Shown here: positions 17,862-31,231 of the stretch, one piece after another
How positions within the stretch are numbered: position 1 is the stretch's first letter
How the letters are laid out: each line of letters starts with the position of its first letter
Source of the DNA: Mytilus trossulus
Taxonomy: Eukaryota; Mollusca; Bivalvia; Mytilida; Mytilidae
Length of the DNA stretch: 64,000 bases
Assembly (NCBI RefSeq): GCF_036588685.1
Contig: NC_086380.1
Span: forward strand, 65,732,180 to 65,796,179
Reading direction: 5' to 3'
The notes under the pieces: model-generated
Told to the model about the DNA's origin: nothing
The model's input: the letters and a program-made list of their open reading frames with translations, nothing else
Databases searched by the model: none
Translations under genes and position numbers: made by a program

Positions 17862-18096
17862 ATGTTTAACCCCGCCACATTATTTATGTATGTGCCTGTC
17901 CCAAGTCAGGAGCCTGTAATTCAGTGGTTGTTGTTTGTTTATGTGTTACATATTTGTTTTTCGTTCATTTTTTTTTTTAAATAAGGTCGTTAGTTTTCTC
18001 GTTTGAATTGTTTTACTTTGTTATATCTGGGCCTTTTATAGCTGACTATGCGGTATGGGCTTTGCTCATTGTTGAAGGCCGTACGGTGAATATGAC
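17862..18096 (-). repeat. Dispersed repeat family A, copy 1
   Basis: Recognised on the minus strand by CCGTACGGCCTTCAACAATG, then GCCCATACCGCATAGTC, and by the TTAACCCCGCCAC-type end. Six copies of family A lie in this window on both strands, some shortened. I recall this sequence as very common in mussel DNA. The class is unknown; it may be a SINE or MITE. Confidence 0.75.
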
Positions 18097-18521
18097 ACCA
18101 ACGAAATAAGACGCAAACTAAATTACAAGAAATTGCAAGATAAATAAATGACGTATAAAAAATAATTCCGAACGACAATTGGTTAACACAAACAAAAGGA
18201 GTACAACGATATAAATTTATGCCACCCCAAAAACTCAACTTCACAATGGTCAACCAATCCGGGTTACTGTATAACTAAGGTGTAACAAAATGTGTAACAA
18301 AACTTTTTTAAATAATACAGAAATTATGACTGTCGGTGTAATTGTAATTGTTAAAGAAAAAAACATGTCAAACATGCAAATATTATTTAAACAAATTAGT
18401 TTTCATCACTTAAAAGTCATGTGGTGTTACATATATAGGACGGGTGTGTTTGATTCAAAAATTAATTAACAAAACCCCGTCATATATATAACATCCAACT
18501 TTGAAATTGCGTCCAAATGTC
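18097..18521. other. Non-coding stretch
   Basis: AT-rich, with no gene or recognisable element seen. Confidence 0.4.
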
Positions 18522-19087
18522 AAAGGAGTAGGTCCGATAAGGACCGATTTTGGCCTCAAATTTCAGGTTCATATGACATAAGATTTTGAACACTTTTTAA
18601 ACACTTAAGTGTCTATTTAATTGGAATCAATTAGTTTATGTGAAAGATGTTAACTGATTTAGTCATTAAAAACGATCTGATTCAAGCTCAAATATGAACA
18701 ATCTACAAAATATGCCGAAAAATGGCACTTTTTAGATGGTTTTTGTCAAAAATGAAAGTGGCCGCATCTGTGTTCATCCTCAACCTTTATATATGTTATG
18801 TATTATCATCAAATATTGAGGATGAACACGAATGCGGCCACTTTTGTTTTACACGAAAGCCGTCTAAAATTTAACTAAAATGATAGAATAGTGAAGATTT
18901 CAGTAATTTAGCATGACTTAATGGTGCTAGTACCCGATATTTGTGCATTGTATTGTCAAAAACATGCTATATTTATGTAGCAGAACCATTCGACTTTTAA
19001 TAAATAACTAATATTTTAAATTCTAACAATTTTGTAAAATTGCTATATTTTGGGGCCAAAAAGGGGTCTTATTGAACCTACTCCTTT
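18522..19087. mobile_element. MITE-like family D, copy 1, with terminal inverted repeats
   Basis: The 566-bp unit begins AAAGGAGTAGGTCCGATAAG and ends with the inverted ACCTACTCCTTT. Imperfect terminal repeats extend roughly 40 bp, up to GGCCTC/GGGGCC. In the middle is a second inverted repeat: GTGGCCGCATC then GTGTTCATCCTCAA near 18,762-18,783, answered by TTGAGGATGAACAC then GATGCGGCCAC-like sequence near 18,816-18,842. No open frame is present. Two further copies lie at 55,305 and 62,337. No clear target-site duplication is seen. Confidence 0.8.
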
Positions 19088-20727
19088 AGGTGTACCACTT
19101 TGGGAATGGTCTTAAACGATTGGCAATTCATTTCTCAATTTTTGTAATTTTTCCCAGATTTTTTCTATGTCCAGCAAAAAAAAGTAGCAGTTTATAAGGA
19201 GACCCCCTAAATGACGTAACAGCTTGACTTATGGTCGTTTTGAAAACGATTGTTTGCAAGTTGCATTGTCAACAATTGTACAATATGAAAATTAAACAAC
19301 GTGAATGCAAATATTTATAATGACTTTACGGAAAGTAACTTTTGTGACATCTTGACAACCGTATACAAAGTTAATTTCACTTTTCTACCTTCTAAACACA
19401 AGAGGTCGAATTCTTTTGTTCTATTTAAACCGCATATCGGACTGTATAAACCACTGGCCAGAAGGTTTTTCCTGCAACACCATATTTCTATATAAAACAA
19501 ATATAATCAATGATATGATATTTGTAAATCACTAACAAAAAGTATATAATGTTATTTAAATCGTCTACCATCCCGTCTTTATATGTTATATATTCTTTAA
19601 TAAAAACAGTTTAAAATTAAAGTCTATCTGATAGTACCGATTAACATTAAATGAATAGGCGTACATATATTTAATCAAATGTATCATTATATTGTGATTT
19701 TTAGTTAAAGTAATAATGATTCAAACACTTCATTTATCTTCCTGTATATACCACCAAAACTTTACCTTGTTCACTAATCCATGAAATAAGTTAAAGGTCG
19801 AGTGAAAACTGTCTGTCAGGCATGATGACCTGGCAAAGTATGCACATACCAAATATTGTTATCCTGTTACTCATAATAAGAAAGACTTACTTCAAAAAAT
19901 AAAGTCACTCGCTACTGACATGACTATTACAATGTAGGAATAAAAATGTAAATTGATACTTAAAAGAACCCCAATGTCGGAAATGTATGGATAAATCATT
20001 GAAGCAGCAGGAAAAGCTGTGGTTACTGGGATAAATCAAGAAAGTCTACACAGATTAATTTAAACTAAATCTAAACTGCAGACTGATGAAGACCAGCCCC
20101 ACTATCTACTTTGTCAAGTGGATAATAAGGGCTGGTTATAATAAGACTGATCTAAACAGTAAAGTATGAAGTTTCATTTTATCATTCATTTTTCAGTCAT
20201 CTACATCTACCTAGACAAAAGCTGAAATGATTGCTAAATTAACTTACATCCGCAATACATGTAAGATTTTGCATGCAAAATGAACATATTAAAAAGTTCT
20301 TTCTAAATATTGGACTTGATTTTAAAAAAGATGTCACTAGATTTTTCCCAAACACTTATATCTATAATGTGATACCTTAAAAGTTAAATTCTGTATTACT
20401 TGGTGACTCCCTCTCATCCCTTATTATGAATGCTGTATTATCAAAACACATCAAATATTAAATAGAATTTACTGCCAGTTCAAATAGAGATTTTTAGGTA
20501 GCCAATATGCAGTTTTGATTCTGAAGAAAGATTGTCACAATATTTCAAAGTAATTGTCAATAATTTGCAGATTGTGAATTCCATTTACGCTTATGAGAAT
20601 CAAATAAAAGCTATAACAAGAACTTGAAGAACCTAAAAAACATGTTGTTGACACAGCACAAGTACTGAGGTAGTTAAAATATTAGGATTGCGTTGGAACA
20701 CAGATCACAATACTCTAAAGATATGCT
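19088..20727. other. Non-coding stretch
   Basis: No gene recognised. A short stem (ACCAGCCC with GGGCTGGT) lies at about 20,093-20,138. The small open frames at 19,301-19,500 have no protein-like features. Confidence 0.4.
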
Positions 20728-20920
20728 GTTTATATAGATTAGACCGTTGGCTTTCTTGTTTGAATGGGTTATACTAGTCATGTTGGGGCCCTTTATAGCC
20801 TGCTGTTTAGTGTGAGCCAAAGCTTTGTGTTGAGGGCAGTACTTTTTTACTTTTACAAATTGTGACTTGGATGGAGGTTTGTCTCTTTGGCACTCATACC
20901 ACATCATCTTATATCAATTG
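20728..20920 (-). repeat. Dispersed repeat family B, shortened copy 1
   Basis: Minus-strand match to two longer copies at 30,688 and 46,478. Shared blocks are GGGGCCCTTTATAGC, GTGTGAGCCAAAGC and the GGTGTGAGTGCCAA-type end. A short frame here is only the repeat. Confidence 0.7.
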
Positions 20921-21960
20921 ACACAGAAATAGACCTCATCATGAAAAGGGAAAATCTAAGAGAATCTTTCAATATCTAAGATCCACTTAGGATCATCAGT
21001 ACAGCTACCCAAATAAGGTTTTTACATAAATCAGCTCAATATCTGATAGAGCAGGTTGAATATAGTTTTTATAACAAATGCATATAATGACAAACAATTT
21101 TTTTAAATAATATTTTATTAGATTTTGTTCGTGAAGTGCCATAGTATTAATAAAAAAACTCATAAATTACAAAAGTATCACAAATTACACAACTCATTAA
21201 ATATAACAAGACTTAACAAATAAATAAAAAAAAATCTACACAGAGTCTTGAATAGCTTGATATACAAAAATAAATTGCCATGGGATTGTTTTTGGAAAGA
21301 AATCATGTTAATTGATCATTATGTAACTTTAACCGACTCCCTCACGACTTGAAAAACCTCCTTATAACTCAGTAACATGTACAAATTCATATAAAAAATG
21401 GTTTCCATAAAAAAATAATCAAAACATTAATCTTTGTATCTAATGCCTTGTCTTAGACCCTTCTGAAATTGTGTGATTATAAGGATATGCCAAACACTTT
21501 CAGTTTAATACAAATTATGTACAAAATTTTCATTCATACATAAATACTAATATTTTGATGGCCAACACAAAACTTATCCTTATATTTCATTTTGATTGCC
21601 TTAGATTTTATTGAATTTGTATGATAGTAAGGATATGCCTATCAGATGATGATACTGTTGTTGTTTTTTTTTTTTTTATCTTAACTGAAAATGTAAATGT
21701 AACTTTATTTCAATTTCATATTCATTGAGAATATATTTTTTGTTGCTCTACAATGTTTAACATGTTTAAAATATAAACACAATTAAAATGCACCATTCTG
21801 TGAAAATAAAACATAGACAAATAAAACAAGTGATTCTTAACAATTTTTCAACATTCATAACAAAATCAGAATACAGCCATTTTGTTTGTAATAATATGAG
21901 ACGAGCTGTAAACTTTTAAACATTAAATTGGATGGACCATATATCAGTTGAACTCTGAAC
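20921..21960. other. AT-rich non-coding stretch
   Basis: No gene seen. Contains a long T run at about 21,663-21,677 and related direct motifs (AAGGATATGCC, twice near 21,480 and 21,620). The 2183-bp tandem array starts at its right edge. Confidence 0.4.
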
Positions 21961-24900
21961 TGGGACAAGATCCCTAATGCGCCTTGAAATGAGGAACTCA
22001 AAAGTCACGTGTAAACAAAAATTCTCTGTGTAGTGATATTTGACACTTTTCTATGATAAACAAGTGACTGAGCTTAACCATTCGAGTTAATTTAGAAAGT
22101 AGGGGAACACAGAATAAATGTGTAAAATCTATGGAGCTATTAAATGTGTTCAAAGTATTAAATTTTCAAAGAACTTTTTGTGTTAAAAATGGGATTATTT
22201 ACCATGAGGAGCCGCATCACAAAAGGATACTCGGGGTTTGCTAATTTACGGAAAAAGTAATCTCACTTCGTACCCCGAAAATTTAACCACATATGTCAAA
22301 ATGTCTCAGCTTCGAAACGAGCCATCACACATATCCAAGTTAACGATATGGACTGAGCAACAGAAGAAAACGTTACCATTACGGCCTATGGAAAAACTAA
22401 TGCGCATCTGTACCCAATTTAGAAGCTAAATTCCAGAAGTTGTTGGACTGATTTATGGATGATTTCACCTGTACACCACCGAAAATGATGGTTAGTATTT
22501 TTTTATTTATACCTAGTTATCATAAATGGTTTAAGATAAATATTATTGATAAAGATCAGCAAAAACTCAAGGAAATTTTCGCTTTTAAAATACATTACTG
22601 GCACGGGGCTGAACTCTTTTTTTAGGCACAATCATAACTTTGTTTACTTCCGAGAGATCCGAAAGGAATTTGTTAGCTACATTGAAAAGGCAAGAAATAA
22701 CTTTTAAATATTATTAAATTGTAAGTAAACATGACACAATATAGTCTTTGTTATGTAATTATCACTCTGGTCTACAGGAATACGTGATAATCAAGGGAGA
22801 TAACACACTTCATACGAGTAAAGTGAGATACATCATCGCATGTGCTTTTAACCAATGATTTGACCCCTGGTCAGTAGATATCATATGCAGAAAAAACAGA
22901 ATTAAGAAAATCATGAATTATTATTTTTAATGCACATGAGCAAAACGAAAGATATTGTCATTTCTCAGCACTGAAAAAGGGGGAGGGTCAAACTTTTTTG
23001 AAAACAATATTTCTGCACCTATTCAATTATTAAGCTAGTTAGCTACTACCCATTGCTTCTAATACAAAAGGTTTAAATGAAGGTGGCTAAGCCACAAGGG
23101 AGAAGCATTTGTCTTTCTTTGTGATTAAACTTTCAAGAATAAGATTTTTCTCTCTCAATAATACTTATGTATTTAAATCAAATGATAACAAAGCCTGAGT
23201 ATTTTTTTTGTCTTATTTCAGTTCCAGACGTATCATTATTTTCAACCTGAGATGGCAAACTAGAGGTTTTAAAAAGTCCTGAATAACTGGTAAGCATTTT
23301 GTTTTATTAGGCAAGCTCTAAATTGTTTTTTATGATAGATAGGCAATTGAAATTACAGTCGGTATGTTAAAAATATGCTAATATGAAAACTGTTGCTATG
23401 GTCTTGGTATTAAATGAAAAGGCTTAGTTACAGATCGTTACGACTCAATATTTCGAGTTAAATCTTGCGGCAACTGTTTCTCATGTAACACTGCAAACTA
23501 TATTTAGCACTACTTTGATCTGTCGTTATTTAATGACGCCATTATACATGTGATGTCACAATGTTTCCGTTAAGACCTCTTGTGGATTTCTCACTGATAA
23601 AAGGTTTTCACTGAAATACATGTAAAAAACATTTTTTTCTCAAATAGAATTATGTGAAAGGACAAGTTTTGAAAATTTGCACTATATTGTACTCTAATTA
23701 TATGATATGGATGATTTCCAAGTAGTTTAGAGTGGTTTTAACAGTATTAAATACCAGATTTCCACTAGTAAGAATAATTATTTTGGTGTTGTTTTTTTTA
23801 TACAACCTTCATTTTTGCATAATTTCTCTGTCAAAATGCACTTTAAGGCACAAGAAAATTTTGTAGAATGCTTTAACAGGGTCTGTGTATTGTAATAAGA
23901 GGTTATAATCAGAAGTTTTGTCCTTGTTTTGACTAGTGAAGGTATTCTGGAAGAAATTACTTATACATACTCATTGTATTCAAAATAAATGAATATAGCG
24001 ACGAAAGTGTCATTGCCTTATAGTGCTAAAACAACTTTATTTTTTTTCAGAAATGGACAAAAATACACAGATTTATTCAGAATGTTATACCGATGAAGAT
24101 CACATAAAAATATTTGGAAAAATCAGAAGTATGGATTTCAATATGGGACAAGATCCCTAATGCGCCTTGAAATGAGGAACTCAAAAGTCACGTGTAAACA
24201 AAAATTCTCTGTGTAGTGATATTTGACACTTTTCTATGATAAACAAGTGACTGAGCTTAACCATTCGAGTTAATTTAGAAAGTAGGGGAACACAGAATAA
24301 ATGTGTAAAATCTATGGAGCTATTAAATGTGTTCAAAGTATTAAATTTTCAAAGAACTTTTTGTGTTAAAAATGGGATTATTTACCATGAGGAGCCGCAT
24401 CACAAAAGGATACTCGGGGTTTGCTAATTTACGGAAAAAGTAATCTCACTTCGTACCCCGAAAATTTAACCACATATGTCAAAATGTCTCAGCTTCGAAA
24501 CGAGCCATCACACATATCCAAGTTAACGATATGGACTGAGCAACAGAAGAAAACGTTACCATTACGGCCTATGGAAAAACTAATGCGCATCTGTACCCAA
24601 TTTAGAAGCTAAATTCCAGAAGTTGTTGGACTGATTTATGGATGATTTCACCTGTACACCACCGAAAATGATGGTTAGTATTTTTTTATTTATACCTAGT
24701 TATCATAAATGGTTTAAGATAAATATTATTGATAAAGATCAGCAAAAACTCAAGGAAATTTTCGCTTTTAAAATACATTACTGGCACGGGGCTGAACTCT
24801 TTTTTTAGGCACAATCATAACTTTGTTTACTTCCGAGAGATCCGAAAGGAATTTGTTAGCTACATTGAAAAGGCAAGAAATAACTTTTAAATATTATTAA

Positions 24901-26783
24901 ATTGTAAGTAAACATGACACAATATAGTCTTTGTTATGTAATTATCACTCTGGTCTACAGGAATACGTGATAATCAAGGGAGATAACACACTTCATACGA
25001 GTAAAGTGAGATACATCATCGCATGTGCTTTTAACCAATGATTTGACCCCTGGTCAGTAGATATCATATGCAGAAAAAACAGAATTAAGAAAATCATGAA
25101 TTATTATTTTTAATGCACATGAGCAAAACGAAAGATATTGTCATTTCTCAGCACTGAAAAAGGGGGAGGGTCAAACTTTTTTGAAAACAATATTTCTGCA
25201 CCTATTCAATTATTAAGCTAGTTAGCTACTACCCATTGCTTCTAATACAAAAGGTTTAAATGAAGGTGGCTAAGCCACAAGGGAGAAGCATTTGTCTTTC
25301 TTTGTGATTAAACTTTCAAGAATAAGATTTTTCTCTCTCAATAATACTTATGTATTTAAATCAAATGATAACAAAGCCTGAGTATTTTTTTTGTCTTATT
25401 TCAGTTCCAGACGTATCATTATTTTCAACCTGAGATGGCAAACTAGAGGTTTTAAAAAGTCCTGAATAACTGGTAAGCATTTTGTTTTATTAGGCAAGCT
25501 CTAAATTGTTTTTTATGATAGATAGGCAATTGAAATTACAGTCGGTATGTTAAAAATATGCTAATATGAAAACTGTTGCTATGGTCTTGGTATTAAATGA
25601 AAAGGCTTAGTTACAGATCGTTACGACTCAATATTTCGAGTTAAATCTTGCGGCAACTGTTTCTCATGTAACACTGCAAACTATATTTAGCACTACTTTG
25701 ATCTGTCGTTATTTAATGACGCCATTATACATGTGATGTCACAATGTTTCCGTTAAGACCTCTTGTGGATTTCTCACTGATAAAAGGTTTTCACTGAAAT
25801 ACATGTAAAAAACATTTTTTTCTCAAATAGAATTATGTGAAAGGACAAGTTTTGAAAATTTGCACTATATTGTACTCTAATTATATGATATGGATGATTT
25901 CCAAGTAGTTTAGAGTGGTTTTAACAGTATTAAATACCAGATTTCCACTAGTAAGAATAATTATTTTGGTGTTGTTTTTTTTATACAACCTTCATTTTTG
26001 CATAATTTCTCTGTCAAAATGCACTTTAAGGCACAAGAAAATTTTGTAGAATGCTTTAACAGGGTCTGTGTATTGTAATAAGAGGTTATAATCAGAAGTT
26101 TTGTCCTTGTTTTGACTAGTGAAGGTATTCTGGAAGAAATTACTTATACATACTCATTGTATTCAAAATAAATGAATATAGCGACGAAAGTGTCATTGCC
26201 TTATAGTGCTAAAACAACTTTATTTTTTTTCAGAAATGGACAAAAATACACAGATTTATTCAGAATGTTATACCGATGAAGATCACATAAAAATATTTGG
26301 AAAAATCAGAAGTATGGATTTCAATATGGGACAAGATCCCTAATGCGCCTTGAAATGAGGAACTCAAAAGTCACGTGTAAACAAAAATTCTCTGTGTAGT
26401 GATATTTGACACTTTTCTATGATAAACAAGTGACTGAGCTTAACCATTCGAGTTAATTTAGAAAGTAGGGGAACACAGAATAAATGTGTAAAATCTATGG
26501 AGCTATTAAATGTGTTCAAAGTATTAAATTTTCAAAGAACTTTTTGTGTTAAAAATGGGATTATTTACCATGAGGAGCCGCATCACAAAAGGATACTCGG
26601 GGTTTGCTAATTTACGGAAAAATTAATCTCACTTCGTACCCCGAAAATTTAACCACATATGTCAAAATGTCTCAGCTTCGAAACGAGCCATCACACATAT
26701 CCAAGTTAACGATATGGACTGAGCAACAGAAGAAAACGTTACCATTACGGCCTATGGAAAAACTAATGCGCATCTGTACCCAA
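21961..26783. repeat. Tandem duplication, 2183-bp unit in 2.2 near-identical copies
   Basis: Copies run 21,961-24,143, 24,144-26,326 and a partial 26,327-26,783. Copies 1 and 2 read the same wherever I compared them. Copy 3 shows one change (G to T at 26,622) and then breaks off after ATCTGTACCCAA. Each unit carries exon-like pieces, given for copy 1. One is a 42-codon frame (MSQLRNEPSHISKLT...) followed downstream by a donor at 22,491 (GATG/GTTAGT). Another is a segment 23,222-23,289 bounded by TTTCAG and GTAAGC. The third is an acceptor TTTTTTTTCAG at 24,050 followed at once by a 35-codon frame starting MDKNTQIYSECYTDED, whose last codons cross into the next unit. An assembly artefact cannot be excluded. 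Confidence 0.9.
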
Positions 26784-28544
26784 CTGTGCTACTCTTTAGC
26801 TCTTGATGCCCATTGACCAGACACCTTGTATGTCTTTGCTCGTGATTGATGTGCCTCTGGTGTCATCATCTGAAAAGAAATAATATGGTTTGTATGTTTC
26901 TTCTCCAGGAGCCTATCTGATAGGTGGTAATAAAACGTTGTTCTTTAACCTCTAAAGAAGGTTCACTCTCTTGCCGTAGAAAAACGTTTAGACCATTTTT
27001 GGGTAAATCCGAACTTGGTCATGCACATCTAGAATTAACCTGTTATTTGACATATTGTTTGTGGTTTACAATGCATGAAATTTTTTAAGGTGATGTTTTT
27101 TTTTTAAGAATACGCTTTATTTTAGCTTTTGCTACATTTGCATTGGTTCTAGATTTGTGAACTTAGGCTACAAGTGAATTTCTTAAGACTTGATAAAGGG
27201 TGAAAATATTTCCTCTTTTTAAAATCAAATTCTAGGTTAAAATATGAAAAAGACTCAAGTAAAAGATAATCTTGATATACAAACTAAAAATAAAAACAAT
27301 GCAGGTCAAAAGTAAAAATATGGATAGCAAGCAGCAACACTGGAATAATCAACGAAAATGTGAATCATATTATGTATTACGAAAGTGTGGAAAATTGGTT
27401 TCACATGTCACCTTATGTATTGTTCTGTTCCTAAAACTTTAATAATAATAATTGTTTTGAGCTGGGTACTTCACAATCGTTTACGTTGCGCAACTTATCG
27501 ATCATAGTTTTACATCTCAGTTGTTACCTTGAAAGATGGTTTAGGAAAAGAAAACAAACATTGTTTTAAAGATGTTCAAAAGTAACACATAAATTTGATT
27601 TTAATCTTCGTCCTTTAACTAGAAGAGGAGTATCCAATAATCTGACGTGATTCCTAAAGTAACTTTGTTAAAGTTTAAGAACATTTTGTTCTGATTGAGT
27701 GTTCATTATTACAATGTAGGATTTTAAAAAAGATATTTAGGAATTTAATAAAAACACCTCTGCAACCTGACATTATATTGTCTGAAAAAAGGAAAACAAG
27801 TTCGAAAGAAGAAATAAATTTATGTGAGTTGGCTGAAAATGTGAGTGTAAAAAAAATATTGACACAAGAGGTGGCGAAAACAGAAGTTGACACAGGAGAA
27901 CCCTATAATTAGGTAAACCTCACTTGCATGACTGTGACATCAAATTCTATTATATTAACAACAGTGTGTGAAGAAAAAAACCCAGATTGGGCAAAAATTT
28001 CAAACATAGGAGTACAACTGTAAACAGTGTTCATAATCTTAATCACTATAAAACAAACAAATATGTGAACAAAGAAAAACAAAATGACATATAGACAAAG
28101 CACTTAAACAAAAATTGAAAGTCAAGATACAAAAAATTACCACACCATAATACCACAGTGGCTTAATGTATTAGTATCAAGCCACGCCAAAAATGGATTA
28201 AACAGTAAAGGTAAATAATTTACAAAGACAAATAAAAGAACAGTATAACACGTAATTAAGATGATAAAAATGTCAGTACCTACTTCACGACCATTATGTA
28301 TAACTTGTGAAATTGATACAAATACTCTTTGAGAAAAAGGACGAGATGTTCTGGTTCTTCAACTTACTGCTAAAAAACTAGTCGTGTTTCATAATTTTTT
28401 GTAGCAGCTTCAAGCCTAGGACCGTGAATATTAAATGAGATGGGAAACGTATATCATATATGCAGTTGACGTTGCTATTTTGGTACTAAAGGGGGGGAAT
28501 TAATAATTTCAAGATTTAAATCTTCTCGTTTGTTTTAGATTATG
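26784..28544. other. Non-coding stretch
   Basis: AT-rich, without a recognisable gene or element. Small frames on the minus strand (27,675-28,103) have no family features. Confidence 0.4.
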
Positions 28545-28612
28545 GAACAAAGAGGGGCGAAAGATACCAGAGGAACAGTCAACTGGAACAAAGATGACCG
28601 TGTATGTTAAAT
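28545..28612 (+). repeat. Dispersed repeat family G, fragment
   Basis: A short block, AGAGGGGCGAAAGATACCAG followed by AACAGTCAA, matches 42,618-42,650. It also matches, inverted, the end of the repeat inserted in the Penelope-like relic at 37,655-37,876. Confidence 0.6.
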
Positions 28613-28639
28613 TTGAGGTATTAGTCTAGAAATTAGGAA

Positions 28640-29405
28640 TTTCAACTCGGTGAAGACTTACTAATCGAGTACTCGTTCGGTAAAATATTTTCAAAATTGA
28701 AACTGAAAATTGTTCCATTTTATGTTTTTGGGGTCGTTGTCTCTTGAACGTAAAACACTCAAAAAGTCAAAGAAATTTGATACTATAATTAATAGGTCAC
28801 TAACTAAATGTACTAATTATGTAAACTGTCTACAATCTAATTAAGAAAATTTATAAATATCTATAGGAAAATTATTACTCAAACAACAGTAAACAGAAAT
28901 ATTTAATGATCAACAAAGGGGTGATAATTAGAATTTTTCACTGATGCCTTCAATCAATTTCTGAGGGTCGTCACAGATAGCAACAAATTTGTTCTTATTC
29001 AAAAATATTATCTTGTCAACTATTTCTTGGACGAGGCGATTTCTCATCTAATTTACGTAACTTACGGTCCTGCTGAGGAAAACATATGCCCTGACGGTAC
29101 AAATGTGAATAAATGACTAAGAATACTAGCTTAACGTGTAAGCCTTGGGAAAGAGCTCTTGTTCATAGACTAGCTCTGATTGGATGATTTTAAAAGACAT
29201 TAGGTAAACGCACCCATTCGAGTCATAATTTTTTATTAAATCTTTAATTTCCTGGGAGGCGCTCTCAATAAAAATATTTTTGTTTAAGCTTTAGAAAGAA
29301 ACACAATTTTATCAGGCAACCTATAAATCGAGTATTATTTTAGTATTCGATACTCGGTACTACCGAGCGATACTTGAGTACTCGAGTACTCGTTGACATC
29401 CCTAC
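28640..29405 (-). mobile_element. Decayed hAT-type DNA transposon, internally deleted
   Basis: The right end reads GAGTACTCGTTGACATCCCT, the complement of a common hAT terminus, and GAGTACTCG also occurs near the left end (28,668). Between them, minus-strand fragments recall the C-terminal dimerisation region of hAT transposases: a VPSGHMFSSAG stretch (about 29,072-29,104) and, in another frame, VDKIIFLNKNKF (about 28,985-29,020). At least one stop and one frameshift separate them. Most of the transposase is missing. Confidence 0.5.
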
Positions 29406-30687
29406 TCGAAATGAGGCAGAGGTAGCCGTGTCTGTTGTTTCCTTGATTTTTTAGTTCTGGGGTTATATTGATTTCACCCAACCAGAAAATTTTGGATTGT
29501 TAATTGAAAGACCATAATCAATAAATCTGAAATATATAAGTGAAATCTTCATGTTTTTGGCAAGTGTTGGAAGGAAAGTCTGACTAATATGAAATTAATA
29601 AAATAAGCCGCTGTCGGCAAAGCATGGTGGACAGTTTGCTTTCATAGAATAAGAAGGTACTCAGCTACCATAGATACATATAAATTGCACATACTATGTT
29701 TATTTTAGAAGTCTTCATTTTGAAACATACCAACATATGTAAGTTTATTATAGGGCATTGAAGGGTATAGCATGTTCAATTATTAAATGTTGATACTTAA
29801 TTTTTTATTCGTAGTTCCGGGAAAAAATGTGTCGAAAATTTCATACATGGTCATTATGTGAAAGAAAATTTAATATGTATACGTATTCAGTAAACAGTAA
29901 ACAGGAAAATGGTGATTAATGTAAATGAACATGCAACACACGGTTAAGCCTGATTACAAATAAGTGTCCTTGATAATTATAATGTGGTGATTTTTTTTTA
30001 TTCAAGGCTATTTTGTGTAAGAATATATATAAATATTCGGTGAACAGATTGATTACAATGCATGCGAAAATAAGTTCGGTGTAAAATATAAGAAGCTCTT
30101 ATTTGTAGTTCCTTGTGAAAATGCGACAGATGTTTTATGGGATGTAAGGACAAATGGACGAAAAAACAGGAGTAAAAAAGTATTCTTGTATGTCTCTTCC
30201 CTTCAGAACGATAATGTTGTACTTGTATAAACTGCTGAAAATGACATAACTGAATCAAACGTAAAAAAATACCTCTGTTTTGCCTGTTACAATTTCAGCT
30301 CATTGATGGCTTATTTGATAAATTTTAGTATGCACGTATTATTTTGACCGTATAAACAGAATAGGATGGCAGTTGTGGTTCTATGAGGATCATAAATGTA
30401 TCAATGTAAATGCATGGCTACTTTAGTTGCATTATGGGATGATATGACATACTAAAAAAGCAACATACAATTCAAGGAATACAATACCAAGATTTTCGAT
30501 ACATTGAATCGGATAAATTTTAGATTTTTTTTAAAGAAATAATGTATTCACCTTTTGGTTTTAAATCCATAATATACATATATATTGTTCATGATATGAA
30601 CATGACTAAGCAACAAATCAGTTACCTAGTACACATATTACAGAAAGTACAAGAGATAAATCGATTATAAATATAATTGTTTGAACT
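29406..30687. other. Non-coding stretch
   Basis: AT-rich, with no gene or element recognised. Confidence 0.4.
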
Positions 30688-31231
30688 CGTTTGTTTGCTT
30701 TTTGGTCTTGATTGTTTGTCTCTCATATCTTATTAACTCTGCATTTGCATTCAGATATCGCAGATCAAATGTATTCGTTCATTGTGTATTAATTTACGTT
30801 TTTTGATTGAGTTAAGTATGCCAATTGATATTTTATCGTGTGTTTTTCTATGTTGTGATGTTATGCTATTGTTTTAGAAAAATGGAGAAGGCTTGGATCC
30901 ATTAAAACGTTTAATCCCGCTGCAAATGTTTGCACCAGTCCTAAGTCCGGAATCTGACGTACAGAAGTTGTCGTTTGTTTATGTAATATAAACGTGTTTC
31001 TCGTTTCTCGTTTTTTTTATATAGATATATAGGACCGGGGCCGTTGGTTTTCCGGTTTGAATGGTTTTACACTAGTAATTTTGGGGCCCTTTATATCTCG
31101 TTGTTCGGTGTGAGCCAAGGCTCCGTGTTGAAGGCCGTACATTGACCTATAATGGTTAACTTTTTTTAAATGGTTATTTGGATGGAGAGTTGTCTCATTG
31201 GCACTCACACCACATCTTCCTATATCTATAG
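30688..31231 (-). repeat. Dispersed repeat family B, long copy 2
   Basis: About 545 bp, inverted relative to the copy at 46,478-47,010 and alike over the whole length. Shared blocks include GGATCCATTAAAACGTTTAA-type sequence, TTACACTAGTAATTTTGGGG, GGAGCCTTGGCTCACACCGA (other strand) and GTGGTGTGAGTGCCAATGAG (other strand). No protein-coding capacity seen. Confidence 0.8.

Noticed and set aside
17862..18096. tRNA-derived SINE with internal promoter for family A
   Set aside because: I could not find convincing A and B boxes or a tRNA-like fold, so I leave the class open. No tRNA or rRNA gene was recognised elsewhere in the window.
22238..26816. Three 63-70-codon frames as separate genes
   Set aside because: They are the same frame in each 2183-bp unit. 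The TTG-type starts and short length give no support for a stand-alone protein; only the inner MSQLRN part may be an exon.
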